A stretch of 64,000 nt of DNA from positions 4,464,001 through 4,528,000 of the forward strand of contig NZ_JARVZZ010000001.1 of NCBI RefSeq assembly GCF_029846115.1, read 5' to 3'. The stretch comes from Serratia marcescens (GTDB lineage Bacteria > Pseudomonadota > Gammaproteobacteria > Enterobacterales > Enterobacteriaceae). The position numbers and the translations under genes were made by a program. Positions 57,272-64,000 of this stretch are shown piece after piece. The notes under the pieces were generated by a model. It made no database searches. It saw only the letters and a list, made by a program, of their open reading frames with translations, and had not been told where the DNA came from. Within the stretch, counting starts at the first letter, position 1. Every line of letters starts with the position of its first letter.

Positions 57272-58519
57272 ATGACCAGCCCGATTGCCGAACAGCTTAC
57301 CGAACGTTTCTTCCGCTACCTGGCGGTCACCAGCCAGAGCAATGCCGCCGCAACCACCCTGCCCAGCACGCCGGGGCAGCATGAGATGGCGCAGCTGCTG
57401 GCGGAAGAGCTGCGCCATCTCGGCCTGGCCGACGTGCAGATAGACGAACACGCCACCGTCACCGCCCGCAAGCCTGGCACCCACCCCGGCGCGCCGCGCA
57501 TCGGCTTCATCACCCATATCGACACCGTGGACGTCGGCCTGTCGCCCGAGATTCGGCCGCAGCGCCTGCGCTTCACCGGCGAAGATTTATGCCTGAACGC
57601 CGAGCAAGACATCTGGCTGCGGGTCGCCGAGCACCCGGAGATCCTACCCTACCGAAACGAAGAGATCCTGTTCAGCGACGGCACCAGCGTGCTGGGCGCC
57701 GACAACAAGGCGGCGGTCACCGTGGTGATGACACTGCTGGCCAACCTGGCCGTCGCCGATCGCCACGGCGATATCGTGGTGGCGTTCGTGCCGGATGAAG
57801 AGATCGGCCTGCGCGGCGCCAAGGCGCTGGATCTGCAGCGTTTCCCCGTCGATTTCGCCTACACCATCGACTGCTGCGAACTGGGTGAAGTGGTGTACGA
57901 AAATTTCAACGCGGCGTCGGCGGAGATCCGCATCGAGGGGGTGACTGCCCACCCTATGTCGGCGAAAAACGTGTTAATCAACCCGATACGCATCGCCAAC
58001 GACATCATCAACCAATTCGACGAGCAGGATACTCCGGAACACACCGACGGGCGCGAGGGCTATTTCTGGTTCACGGATCTGGCCGCCAATGCCAATCAGG
58101 CGACGCTGAAGGTGTCGATTCGCGACTTCGATCGCGCAACCTTCGAGGCGCGCAAAGCTCGCCTTGAGGAGACGGTGCGTCAGGTGGCGGCCGGCTATCC
58201 GCGCGCCAACGTCAGCTGCAGCATCAGCGACATCTACAGCAACATCAGCAACGCCATCGGCGAAGATCGGCGCGCCATCGATCTGATCTTCGGCGCCCTT
58301 GCCGCCCACGGCATCCCGCCGAAGGTGATCCCGATGCGCGGCGGCACCGACGGAGCGGTGCTCTCGAGCCGCGGCATCCTGACGCCCAATTACTTCACCG
58401 GCGCGCATAACTTCCACTCGCGCTTCGAATTTTTACCCGTCAGCGCCTTCGTGAAATCCTACCAAGTGACCCGAAGCATTTGCTTGTTGGCCGCCCGGCA
58501 GAGCGGTAATCAGAGTTAG
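57272..58519 (+). CDS. pepT: Peptidase T-like M20 aminotripeptidase
   Basis: A 415-residue zinc peptidase of the M20 family. Metal ligands: His in FITHIDTVD, Asp in LGADNKAAV, Glu pair in FVPDEEIGLRG, Asp in DCCELGEVVYENFNAA and the last His in GAHNFHSRFEF. Only moderate identity to E. coli PepT; E. coli has DGGG where this has DCCE. It may be a paralogue with different specificity. GAGG precedes ATG 57272. Confidence 0.82.
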   Translation: MTSPIAEQLTERFFRYLAVTSQSNAAATTLPSTPGQHEMAQLLAEELRHLGLADVQIDEHATVTARKPGTHPGAPRIGFITHIDTVDVGLSPEIRPQRLRFTGEDLCLNAEQDIWLRVAEHPEILPYRNEEILFSDGTSVLGADNKAAVTVVMTLLANLAVADRHGDIVVAFVPDEEIGLRGAKALDLQRFPVDFAYTIDCCELGEVVYENFNAASAEIRIEGVTAHPMSAKNVLINPIRIANDIINQFDEQDTPEHTDGREGYFWFTDLAANANQATLKVSIRDFDRATFEARKARLEETVRQVAAGYPRANVSCSISDIYSNISNAIGEDRRAIDLIFGALAAHGIPPKVIPMRGGTDGAVLSSRGILTPNYFTGAHNFHSRFEFLPVSAFVKSYQVTRSICLLAARQSGNQS

Positions 58520-59628
58520 CTCAACAGCCAGCCGACCAGCGCGGCCCACGCCAGCAGCGGCAGCGAGTAATAGTGGAAGCGCAACCAGATCTTGCGCTCC
58601 CCCGCCATGCGCAGCGCAATCAGGTTGGCGAGCGATCCGATCGCCAACCCGAAGCCGCCGGCATTGACCGCATAAGCCAACTGCGCGCTGGAAGGCACAT
58701 AGTTGAGCAGCAAAATAGTGGCCGGCACGTTGCTGACGATCTGCGACAGCCCGACGCCCAGCGCGTACACCCCGCCGTCGCTCAGCCCGGCGATGGCGGC
58801 AAACGCCGGCTGAAGCGGCGGCAGGCGGGTAAACAGGCCGACATCGATAAACATGGCGGCGAACACGAAAATCAGGCTCCAGTCGATCAGCAACAGCACC
58901 CGGCGCGCCAGCAACAAAAAGCCGGCGAACACCGCCAGCAGCCCATACAGCGGCAGACCGATATCCAGGCACAGCAGGAAGATCGCATACAGCCCCACGC
59001 AGCTCAGCAACAGCGGCCGTTGATAGGGGTAGCCCTCGGTATTCGGCGTTTTCACGATGTCGCGCGCCGGGAAGCTGAACCAGGTCAACACCAACAGGCT
59101 CAGCATCATCGCGGCGCCAAACGGCGCCATCTGGCCGATGAAACCGAGGAAAGAGAGGCCGGAGCGGCTCCACAGCAGGATATTTTGCGGGTTGCCTATC
59201 GGCGTCAGCAGCGAACCGGCGTTCACCGCCAGCGCCTGAAAGATGATCAAACGGCCAACCGGCAGCGCCGACAGCTTTTTCAGCGTGATGGTGAGCGGAA
59301 TGACGATAAACAGCGCCACGTCGTTGGTCAGAAACGACGACAGCAGCGCGGCGGAAAACACCAGGAACAGCGCCAGCCGCCGTTCGCTGTGCAACCGATT
59401 GATAATCTTGCGGCCAACGAAGTCGAAGTAGCCGCTGACCTCAACGCCTTTGGTCAGCAGCATCAGCCCCAACAGAGTAATGAGGGTGCGGCCGTCGATG
59501 AAACCGCCCAGCGCCGCCAGTGGCTGCGGATGAAAGGCGAACATCGCTGCGCCGGCCAGCAACAGCACATGCAGGAAGCGGTCTTTGACAAAGGGATGGA
59601 TAAGCCGGGAAATGGCGGTTGAACTCAT
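58516..59628 (-). CDS. Ion transporter (SLC13/ArsB-like) family permease
   Basis: A 370-residue membrane protein with about ten hydrophobic segments. The IT-superfamily motifs FLTNDVALFIVIPLTITL, NAGSLLTPIGNPQNILLW and IVSNVPATILLLNYVP are clear. The substrate (arsenite, citrate, Na/H or other) is unknown. Its stop overlaps the pepT stop by 4 bp, convergent. Confidence 0.85.
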   Translation of the reverse strand: MSSTAISRLIHPFVKDRFLHVLLLAGAAMFAFHPQPLAALGGFIDGRTLITLLGLMLLTKGVEVSGYFDFVGRKIINRLHSERRLALFLVFSAALLSSFLTNDVALFIVIPLTITLKKLSALPVGRLIIFQALAVNAGSLLTPIGNPQNILLWSRSGLSFLGFIGQMAPFGAAMMLSLLVLTWFSFPARDIVKTPNTEGYPYQRPLLLSCVGLYAIFLLCLDIGLPLYGLLAVFAGFLLLARRVLLLIDWSLIFVFAAMFIDVGLFTRLPPLQPAFAAIAGLSDGGVYALGVGLSQIVSNVPATILLLNYVPSSAQLAYAVNAGGFGLAIGSLANLIALRMAGERKIWLRFHYYSLPLLAWAALVGWLLS

Positions 59629-59782
59629 GGCGGCAGCTTGAAACCTCAGCGAAAAGCATGAGCGAGACGTTAGCTCAGGCGCAGCCGCAACGCCAGCAAA
59701 ATGCTATTTTACCTTTATCCACTTTCCATTTGCCGCGCTTTACTTTATTTGTAGCGGCTTTCTCGTTTTCAAAGGACATGTT

Positions 59783-60814
59783 ATGGCTTCCCTGTTCGCC
59801 AAAGGGGCATTGCTCAGCGCCTTATGCGCCCTGCTCGCCGCCTGCGACGATGCCTCCTCCCGCCCGCAAATCGATATCGACGGCAAGACCATGGGCACCT
59901 TCTACAGCGTTAAAGTCAGCGGTGACGTCGCGATCGGCAAGCAAGCATTGCAGCGGCAGATTGACGCAGTGCTCGAACGGGCCAACGACGATATCTCCAC
60001 CTACCGCGCCGACTCGGTGCTGTCGCAATTTAACCGTAGCACCAGCCTCGAACCGCAGCCGATCCCGCGCGGCATGGCGGACATCGTGCTGATGGCTCAG
60101 CGCATCGGCCGCGATACCGGCGGCGCCATGGACATCACCGTCGGCCCACTGGTGAACCTGTGGGGGTTCGGCCCCGACAAGCATCCGGTCAAGGTGCCGG
60201 AACAGGCGCAGATCGACGCGGCGAAGCAGCGCATCGGCCTGCAGCACCTGAAGCTGATCAGCGACAATCGCGGGGAGTGGCTGCAAAAAGATCTGCCGGA
60301 CATGTATGTCGATCTCTCGACGCTGGGCGAAGGCTACGGCGCCGATGAACTGGTGCGCCTGATGAACCGCAACGGCATTACCAACTACCTGGTATCGGTC
60401 GGTGGCGCGGTCTCTTCACGCGGCGTCAACGGCCAGGGCAAACCCTGGCGGGTGGCGATCCAAAAGCCGACCGACCGTGAAAATGCGGTGCAGGCGCTGG
60501 TGGATCTGCACGGTTACGGCATCAGCACCGCGGGCAGCTACCGCAACTACTTTGAAGAAAACGGCCAGCGCTACTCCCATGTCATCGATCCGACCACCGG
60601 CAGGCCGATCAACCACCGGCTGGTTTCCGCCACGGTGATCGCCCCCACCGCGCTCGAGGCCGACGGCTGGGATACCGGCCTGATGGTGCTGGGCACGGAG
60701 AAAGCGTTGAAGCTTGCCGAAGAGAAAGGGTTGGCGGTCTACCTGATCAGCAAAACCGACGACGGTTTCAGCGCCGTGATGACGCCGCAGTTCAAGGCGT
60801 TTTTGGTGCAGTGA
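59783..60814 (+). CDS. apbE: FAD:protein FMN transferase ApbE
   Basis: A 343-residue lipoprotein, lipobox LLAAC with Cys about 21. Attaches FMN to a Thr of Na-NQR/Rnf subunits. Motifs: DISTYRADSVLSQFN, GGAMDITVGPLVNLWGFG, DLSTLGEGYGAD, SVGGAVSSRG and HVIDPTTGRP. AAGGA lies seven bases before ATG. No nqr genes are in the window. Confidence 0.94.
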   Translation: MASLFAKGALLSALCALLAACDDASSRPQIDIDGKTMGTFYSVKVSGDVAIGKQALQRQIDAVLERANDDISTYRADSVLSQFNRSTSLEPQPIPRGMADIVLMAQRIGRDTGGAMDITVGPLVNLWGFGPDKHPVKVPEQAQIDAAKQRIGLQHLKLISDNRGEWLQKDLPDMYVDLSTLGEGYGADELVRLMNRNGITNYLVSVGGAVSSRGVNGQGKPWRVAIQKPTDRENAVQALVDLHGYGISTAGSYRNYFEENGQRYSHVIDPTTGRPINHRLVSATVIAPTALEADGWDTGLMVLGTEKALKLAEEKGLAVYLISKTDDGFSAVMTPQFKAFLVQ

Positions 60815-60848
60815 AATAAAAAAGCCCGGCACGCAATGGCCGGGCTGG
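60815..60848. terminator. Shared terminator apbE / small lipoprotein gene
   Basis: 8-bp stem AGCCCGGC / GCCGGGCT with an 8-base loop. The minus strand has a long T run after it, so it is strongest for the minus-strand lipoprotein gene. Confidence 0.85.
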
Positions 60849-60876
60849 TTGCATGCGCCCGCAGGCGCCGCGCCGA

Positions 60877-61098
60877 TCACTTGGTCAGCGCGATGATGCC
60901 GAGGGTCAGACCGGCCACTGCCGCCGCGCCGCCGGCGATCGCGCCCGCGGTTTCCCAGTTATCTTGGGTGGTGCCCTTCATGCAGGTGTTGGTGTGCACC
61001 AGACGTCCCTGATCATCGTAGACCGGAACGCAGGGGGAATCGGTGGCGCATCCGGCCAGCACGGCCGACAGTAACCCAACCGCAATTAACTTTTTCAT
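60877..61098 (-). CDS. Small lipoprotein with glycine-zipper helix
   Basis: A 73-residue lipoprotein: MKKLIAVGLLSAVLAGCA (lipobox LAGC), a short domain with two Cys (CVPVYDD, NTCMKG) and a C-terminal hydrophobic glycine-zipper helix (AGAIAGGAAAVAGLTLG). No family recognised. It may insert into a membrane or pair with itself. Confidence 0.78.
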   Translation of the reverse strand: MKKLIAVGLLSAVLAGCATDSPCVPVYDDQGRLVHTNTCMKGTTQDNWETAGAIAGGAAAVAGLTLGIIALTK

Positions 61099-61256
61099 AC
61101 TTCTTGCCTCAATGTTCGATCACTTTAGAAAGCTACGCCGAGCGATAATCACGCTACCTGGCTATTGTATGCCCAACGCATGTAATGGCGAGGTAATGAT
61201 GTGTCAGGGGATGTTATTTGGGAAAACTCCGAGCGCCCAGCCGGCGGGGTTCGGGC

Positions 61257-61284
61257 AGTAAAAAGCCCGCGAAAACGCGGGCTT
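61257..61284 (-). terminator. Terminator after fabB
   Basis: 9-bp stem AAGCCCGCG / CGCGGGCTT with an AAAA loop. On the minus strand it is followed by TTTTTACTG. Just past the fabB stop. Confidence 0.88.
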
Positions 61285-61310
61285 GATGGCGAGGTGAGGC
61301 TCAGGCGGAA

Positions 61311-62531
61311 TTATTTCGCCAGTTTGCGCATCACCAGGGTGGCGTTGGTGCCGCCGAAGCCGAAGCTGTTGGACATCACGGTGGTCAGCTCACGCTGAGT
61401 CGGCTGAGTCACGATATTCATGCCGGCCGCCTGCTCATCCAGGGTGTCGATGTTGATGCTCGGCGCGATAAAGCCGTGCTCCAGCATCAGCAGGCTGTAG
61501 ATCGCTTCCTGCACGCCTGCGGCGCCCAGCGAGTGACCGGTCATCGCCTTGGTGGAGGAGATAGCCGGGGTATTGTCGCCGAACACTTCGCGAATCGCGC
61601 CCAGCTCTTTCACGTCGCCTACCGGTGTGGAGGTGCCGTGCACGTTGATGTAGTCGATCGGCGCATCCAGATCCTGCATCGCCATCTTCATGCAGCGCAC
61701 CGCGCCTTCGCCCGATGGCGCAACCATGTCGGCGCCGTCAGACGTTGCGCCGTAGCCAACGATTTCTGCGTAAATGTGCGCACCGCGCGCCAGCGCGTGC
61801 TCCAGTTCTTCAACCACCACCATGCCGCCGCCACCGGCGATGACGAAACCGTCACGATCGGCGTCGTAGGTGCGGGAGGCTTTTTCCGGCGTGTCGTTGT
61901 ACTTGGTGGACAGCGCGCCCATCGCGTCGAACTCGCAGGCCATTTCCCAGCACAGCTCTTCGCCGCCGCCGGCAAACACGATGTCCTGTTTGCCCAGTTG
62001 GATTTGCTCAACCGCGTTACCGATGCAGTGTGCGGAGGTCGCGCAAGCGGAGCTGATGGAGTAGTTTACGCCGTGGATTTTGAACGGCGTCGCCAGGCAG
62101 GCGGAAACGCCGGAAGCCATGGCTTTGGTGACCACATATGGGCCAACCGCTTTCAGGCCGCGCGGGCTGCGCATCGCATCGGCGCCGAACACCTGGAAGC
62201 GCGGAGAACCACCGCCGGAACCGGCGATCAGGCCCACGCGCGGGTTGTTTTGATACTCTTCTTCCTTCAGGCCGGAAGAAGCGATCGCTTCTTGCATCGC
62301 CAGGAAGGCATAGATGGAAGCATCGCTCATGAAACGCACCGCCTTGCGGTCGATCAGGCCGGTTGTGTCGAGCTTAACTTGCCCCCATACGTGACTACGC
62401 ATGCCGGAATCTTTCAGTTCCTGGGAGAAAGTGATCCCAGAACGTCCTTCCTGCAGGCTCGCCAGGACCTCCTGCTGGTTATTACCAATGCTGGAGACAA
62501 CTCCCAGGCCAGTAATCACTGCACGTTTCAT
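61311..62531 (-). CDS. fabB: Beta-ketoacyl-ACP synthase I FabB
   Basis: A 406-residue condensing enzyme essential for unsaturated fatty acids. Catalytic Cys163 in [12 protein letters not shown], His298 in [11 protein letters not shown] and His333 in [11 protein letters not shown]. Full E. coli length and near-identical pattern. Upstream FabR- and FadR-like sites fit its known control. Confidence 0.98.
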   Translation of the reverse strand: MKRAVITGLGVVSSIGNNQQEVLASLQEGRSGITFSQELKDSGMRSHVWGQVKLDTTGLIDRKAVRFMSDASIYAFLAMQEAIASSGLKEEEYQNNPRVGLIAGSGGGSPRFQVFGADAMRSPRGLKAVGPYVVTKAMASGVSACLATPFKIHGVNYSISSACATSAHCIGNAVEQIQLGKQDIVFAGGGEELCWEMACEFDAMGALSTKYNDTPEKASRTYDADRDGFVIAGGGGMVVVEELEHALARGAHIYAEIVGYGATSDGADMVAPSGEGAVRCMKMAMQDLDAPIDYINVHGTSTPVGDVKELGAIREVFGDNTPAISSTKAMTGHSLGAAGVQEAIYSLLMLEHGFIAPSINIDTLDEQAAGMNIVTQPTQRELTTVMSNSFGFGGTNATLVMRKLAK

Positions 62532-62578
62532 TCAATACCTCTTCCACTATTTACCTACGGGATTTTGCATCGCACTTT

Positions 62579-62596
62579 AGCGTACAGATGTAAGCC
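62579..62596. promoter_or_regulatory. FabR-like operator of fabB
   Basis: AGCGTACAGATGTAAGCC closely matches the FabR palindrome (AGCGTACA...TGTACGCT): left half perfect, right half with two changes. About 50-65 bp upstream of the fabB ATG. FabR represses fabB when unsaturated acyl chains are plentiful. Confidence 0.7.
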
Positions 62597-62597
62597 G

Positions 62598-62614
62598 AAC
62601 AAGTCCGATCAGCG
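62598..62614. promoter_or_regulatory. FadR-like site upstream of fabB
   Basis: AACAAGTCCGATCAGCG matches the FadR consensus, read as AACAGGTCGGACCAGCT, at 13 of 17 positions by eye. Next to the FabR-like site. FadR activates fabB in E. coli. Confidence 0.6.
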
Positions 62615-62701
62615 TTTTTCAGCTTTATTGTTGTCCAGTTTGCGCCAGGGCGCCAGCGCCGTTAGAATTCGCGACATCCCTTGAATTTCGAGCTATTGAC
62701 C

Positions 62702-64000
62702 GTGAACCACGCCCCCATCCAAACCGCAACGCTAACCTGGAACGAACAGGGTACACCTGTTTCGAAACAGTTTGATGACGTCTATTTTTCCAATCAGGAT
62801 GGGCTGGAAGAAACCCGCTATGTCTTCCTGCACGGCAACCGGCTGCCGCAGCGTTTCGCCACTCACCCGCGCCCGCTGTTGGTGGTGGCGGAAACCGGAT
62901 TCGGCACCGGGCTCAATTTCCTTACGCTGTGGCAGGCCTTCGCAGACTTCCGCCAGGGCGAGCCGGACGCCGCGCTGCAGCGCCTGCACTTTATCAGCTT
63001 CGAAAAATTCCCCCTGCAGCAGGCCGATCTGGCGGCGGCGCATGCACGCTGGCCGGAGCTGGCACCCTATGCCGACGAGCTGCGCGCCCAATGGCCGCTG
63101 CCGCTGCCGGGCTGTCATCGCCTGCTGTTGGCCGAAGGCCGTATTACGCTCGATCTGTGGTTCGGCGACGTCAACGAACTGCTGCCTCAGTTCGACGCCA
63201 GCATGAATAACCAGGTCGATGCCTGGTTCCTCGACGGCTTCGCGCCGGCCAAAAATCCCGACATGTGGACCGAGCAACTGTTCGCCGCCATGGCGCGTTT
63301 CGCCCGGCCGGAAGGCAGCTTCGCCACCTTTACCGCCGCCGGCTTCGTGCGCCGCGGCTTGCAGCAGGCCGGTTTTCAGGTCAACCGTTGCAAAGGCTTC
63401 GGCCAAAAACGTGAGATGCTCGCCGGCGGTCTGCCGGCCGATGCGCAGCCCACGCCCCACCCGGCGCCCTGGTATCGGCGTCCGGCGGCGGACAACACCG
63501 CCGACATCGCCCTGATCGGCGGCGGCGTCGCCAGCGCGCTTACCGCGCTGGCCTTATTGCGGCGCGGCGCCACCGTCACGCTGTACTGCGCCGACGAACA
63601 GGCGGCCGAGGGCGCTTCCGGCAACCGCCAGGGGGCGATTTATCCTCTGCTGAACGGCAGCGGCGACGCGCTGGAGAGTTTCTTCAGCGCCGCGTTTCCC
63701 TTCGCCCGTCGCCAATACGACACCCTGTTGCAACTAGGCGTCATCTTTGATCACCAGTGGTGCGGCGTCAGCCAGCTGGCCTACGACGAAAAGAGCGGCG
63801 ACAAGATCGCCAATATGCTGAAAACCGACTGGCCGCCAGCGCTGGCGGCGGCAGCCGACCGCGAGACGCTCAGCGAACTGTGCGGCGTCGATACCGGCTT
63901 TGGCGGCATCACCTACCCGCAGGGCGGCTGGCTCTGCCCGGCCGAGCTGACGCGCGGCGCTATCGCGCTGGCGCAGCGTCAGGGTCTGGTCTGCCACTAC
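62702..64000 (+). CDS. mnmC: Bifunctional tRNA modification enzyme MnmC (5' part)
   Basis: 433 codons of a gene that runs off the window. The start is GTG at 62702 (aligning with E. coli MnmC); the ribosome site is weak. The N-terminal methyltransferase domain includes [19 protein letters not shown] and [17 protein letters not shown]. The FAD oxidoreductase domain begins at about residue 262 with [20 protein letters not shown] and continues [14 protein letters not shown]. It finishes the mnm5s2U34 modification of tRNA. Divergent from fabB, as in E. coli. Confidence 0.96.
   Translation, partial: MNHAPIQTATLTWNEQGTPVSKQFDDVYFSNQDGLEETRYVFLHGNRLPQRFATHPRPLLVVAETGFGTGLNFLTLWQAFADFRQGEPDAALQRLHFISFEKFPLQQADLAAAHARWPELAPYADELRAQWPLPLPGCHRLLLAEGRITLDLWFGDVNELLPQFDASMNNQVDAWFLDGFAPAKNPDMWTEQLFAAMARFARPEGSFATFTAAGFVRRGLQQAGFQVNRCKGFGQKREMLAGGLPADAQPTPHPAPWYRRPAADNTADIALIGGGVASALTALALLRRGATVTLYCADEQAAEGASGNRQGAIYPLLNGSGDALESFFSAAFPFARRQYDTLLQLGVIFDHQWCGVSQLAYDEKSGDKIANMLKTDWPPALAAAADRETLSELCGVDTGFGGITYPQGGWLCPAELTRGAIALAQRQGLVCHY

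Overview
The window is a piece of the chromosome of a high-GC member of the Enterobacterales. Gene content and order match the E. coli segment lrhA-alaA-yfbRSTUV-ackA-pta, then yfcD/E/G-folX-yfcH-hisPMQJ-ubiX-purF-cvpA-dedD-folC-accD-dedA-truA-usg-pdxB, then flk, then fabB-mnmC. The GC-rich coding sequence, the LrhA/HexS-type regulator and the accessory genes fit Serratia (S. marcescens group) best. The order-level assignment is firm; the genus is inference.

Layout. (1) 26-11263: conserved backbone with lrhA, alaA, the yfb genes and the acetate pathway ackA-pta. (2) 11375-12800: a small minus-strand accessory cluster. It has a predicted immunity-type lipoprotein, an orphan polymorphic-toxin-44-like gene split by an in-frame TAA, and a one-helix membrane protein that is a second immunity candidate. 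(3) 13010-18377: an ascorbate-type PTS (IIA, IIB, IIC) in one operon with a split transketolase, divergent from a LacI-type regulator, with a CRP-like site and repeated AGCGCT palindromes between them. (4) 18432-35399: backbone again, with Nudix YfcD, YfcE, YfcG, FolX, YfcH, histidine transport, UbiX, purine, folate and fatty-acid genes, TruA and PdxB. (5) 35453-52909: an accessory block between pdxB and flk. It carries an AraC/EamA pair, a tricarboxylate transport system (TctCBA plus TctDE), a CatB-type acetyltransferase, an EamA exporter with a divergent MocR regulator, a very AT-rich two-gene island (DNA adenine methylase plus ParB-domain protein), and scsABCD for copper/thiol stress. (6) 53115-61098: flk, a rhodanese with a divergent MocR regulator, a secreted phosphatase/nuclease-fold protein, a peptidase T paralogue, an ion transporter, ApbE and a small lipoprotein. 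(7) 61311-64000: fabB and the start of mnmC, which runs off the window.

The best candidate for an undescribed system is the AT-rich island at about 46518-49254. It has two same-strand genes: a D12-class N6-adenine DNA methyltransferase, and a 513-residue protein with an N-terminal ParB/Srx-type domain, an acidic linker and a helical C-terminal region. It sits in an intergenic gap of an otherwise GC-rich chromosome, is bracketed by a 13-bp direct repeat, and has two strong perfect palindromes upstream of the ParB-type gene. I do not recognise it as a named defence or restriction system.

Regulatory sites seen directly include a sigma-54-type promoter before the hisJ/argT-like gene, a PurR box before cvpA-purF, adjacent FabR- and FadR-like sites before fabB, and direct repeats spaced 23-25 bp before both MocR-type regulators. 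No rRNA, tRNA, CRISPR array, transposase or integrase was found.
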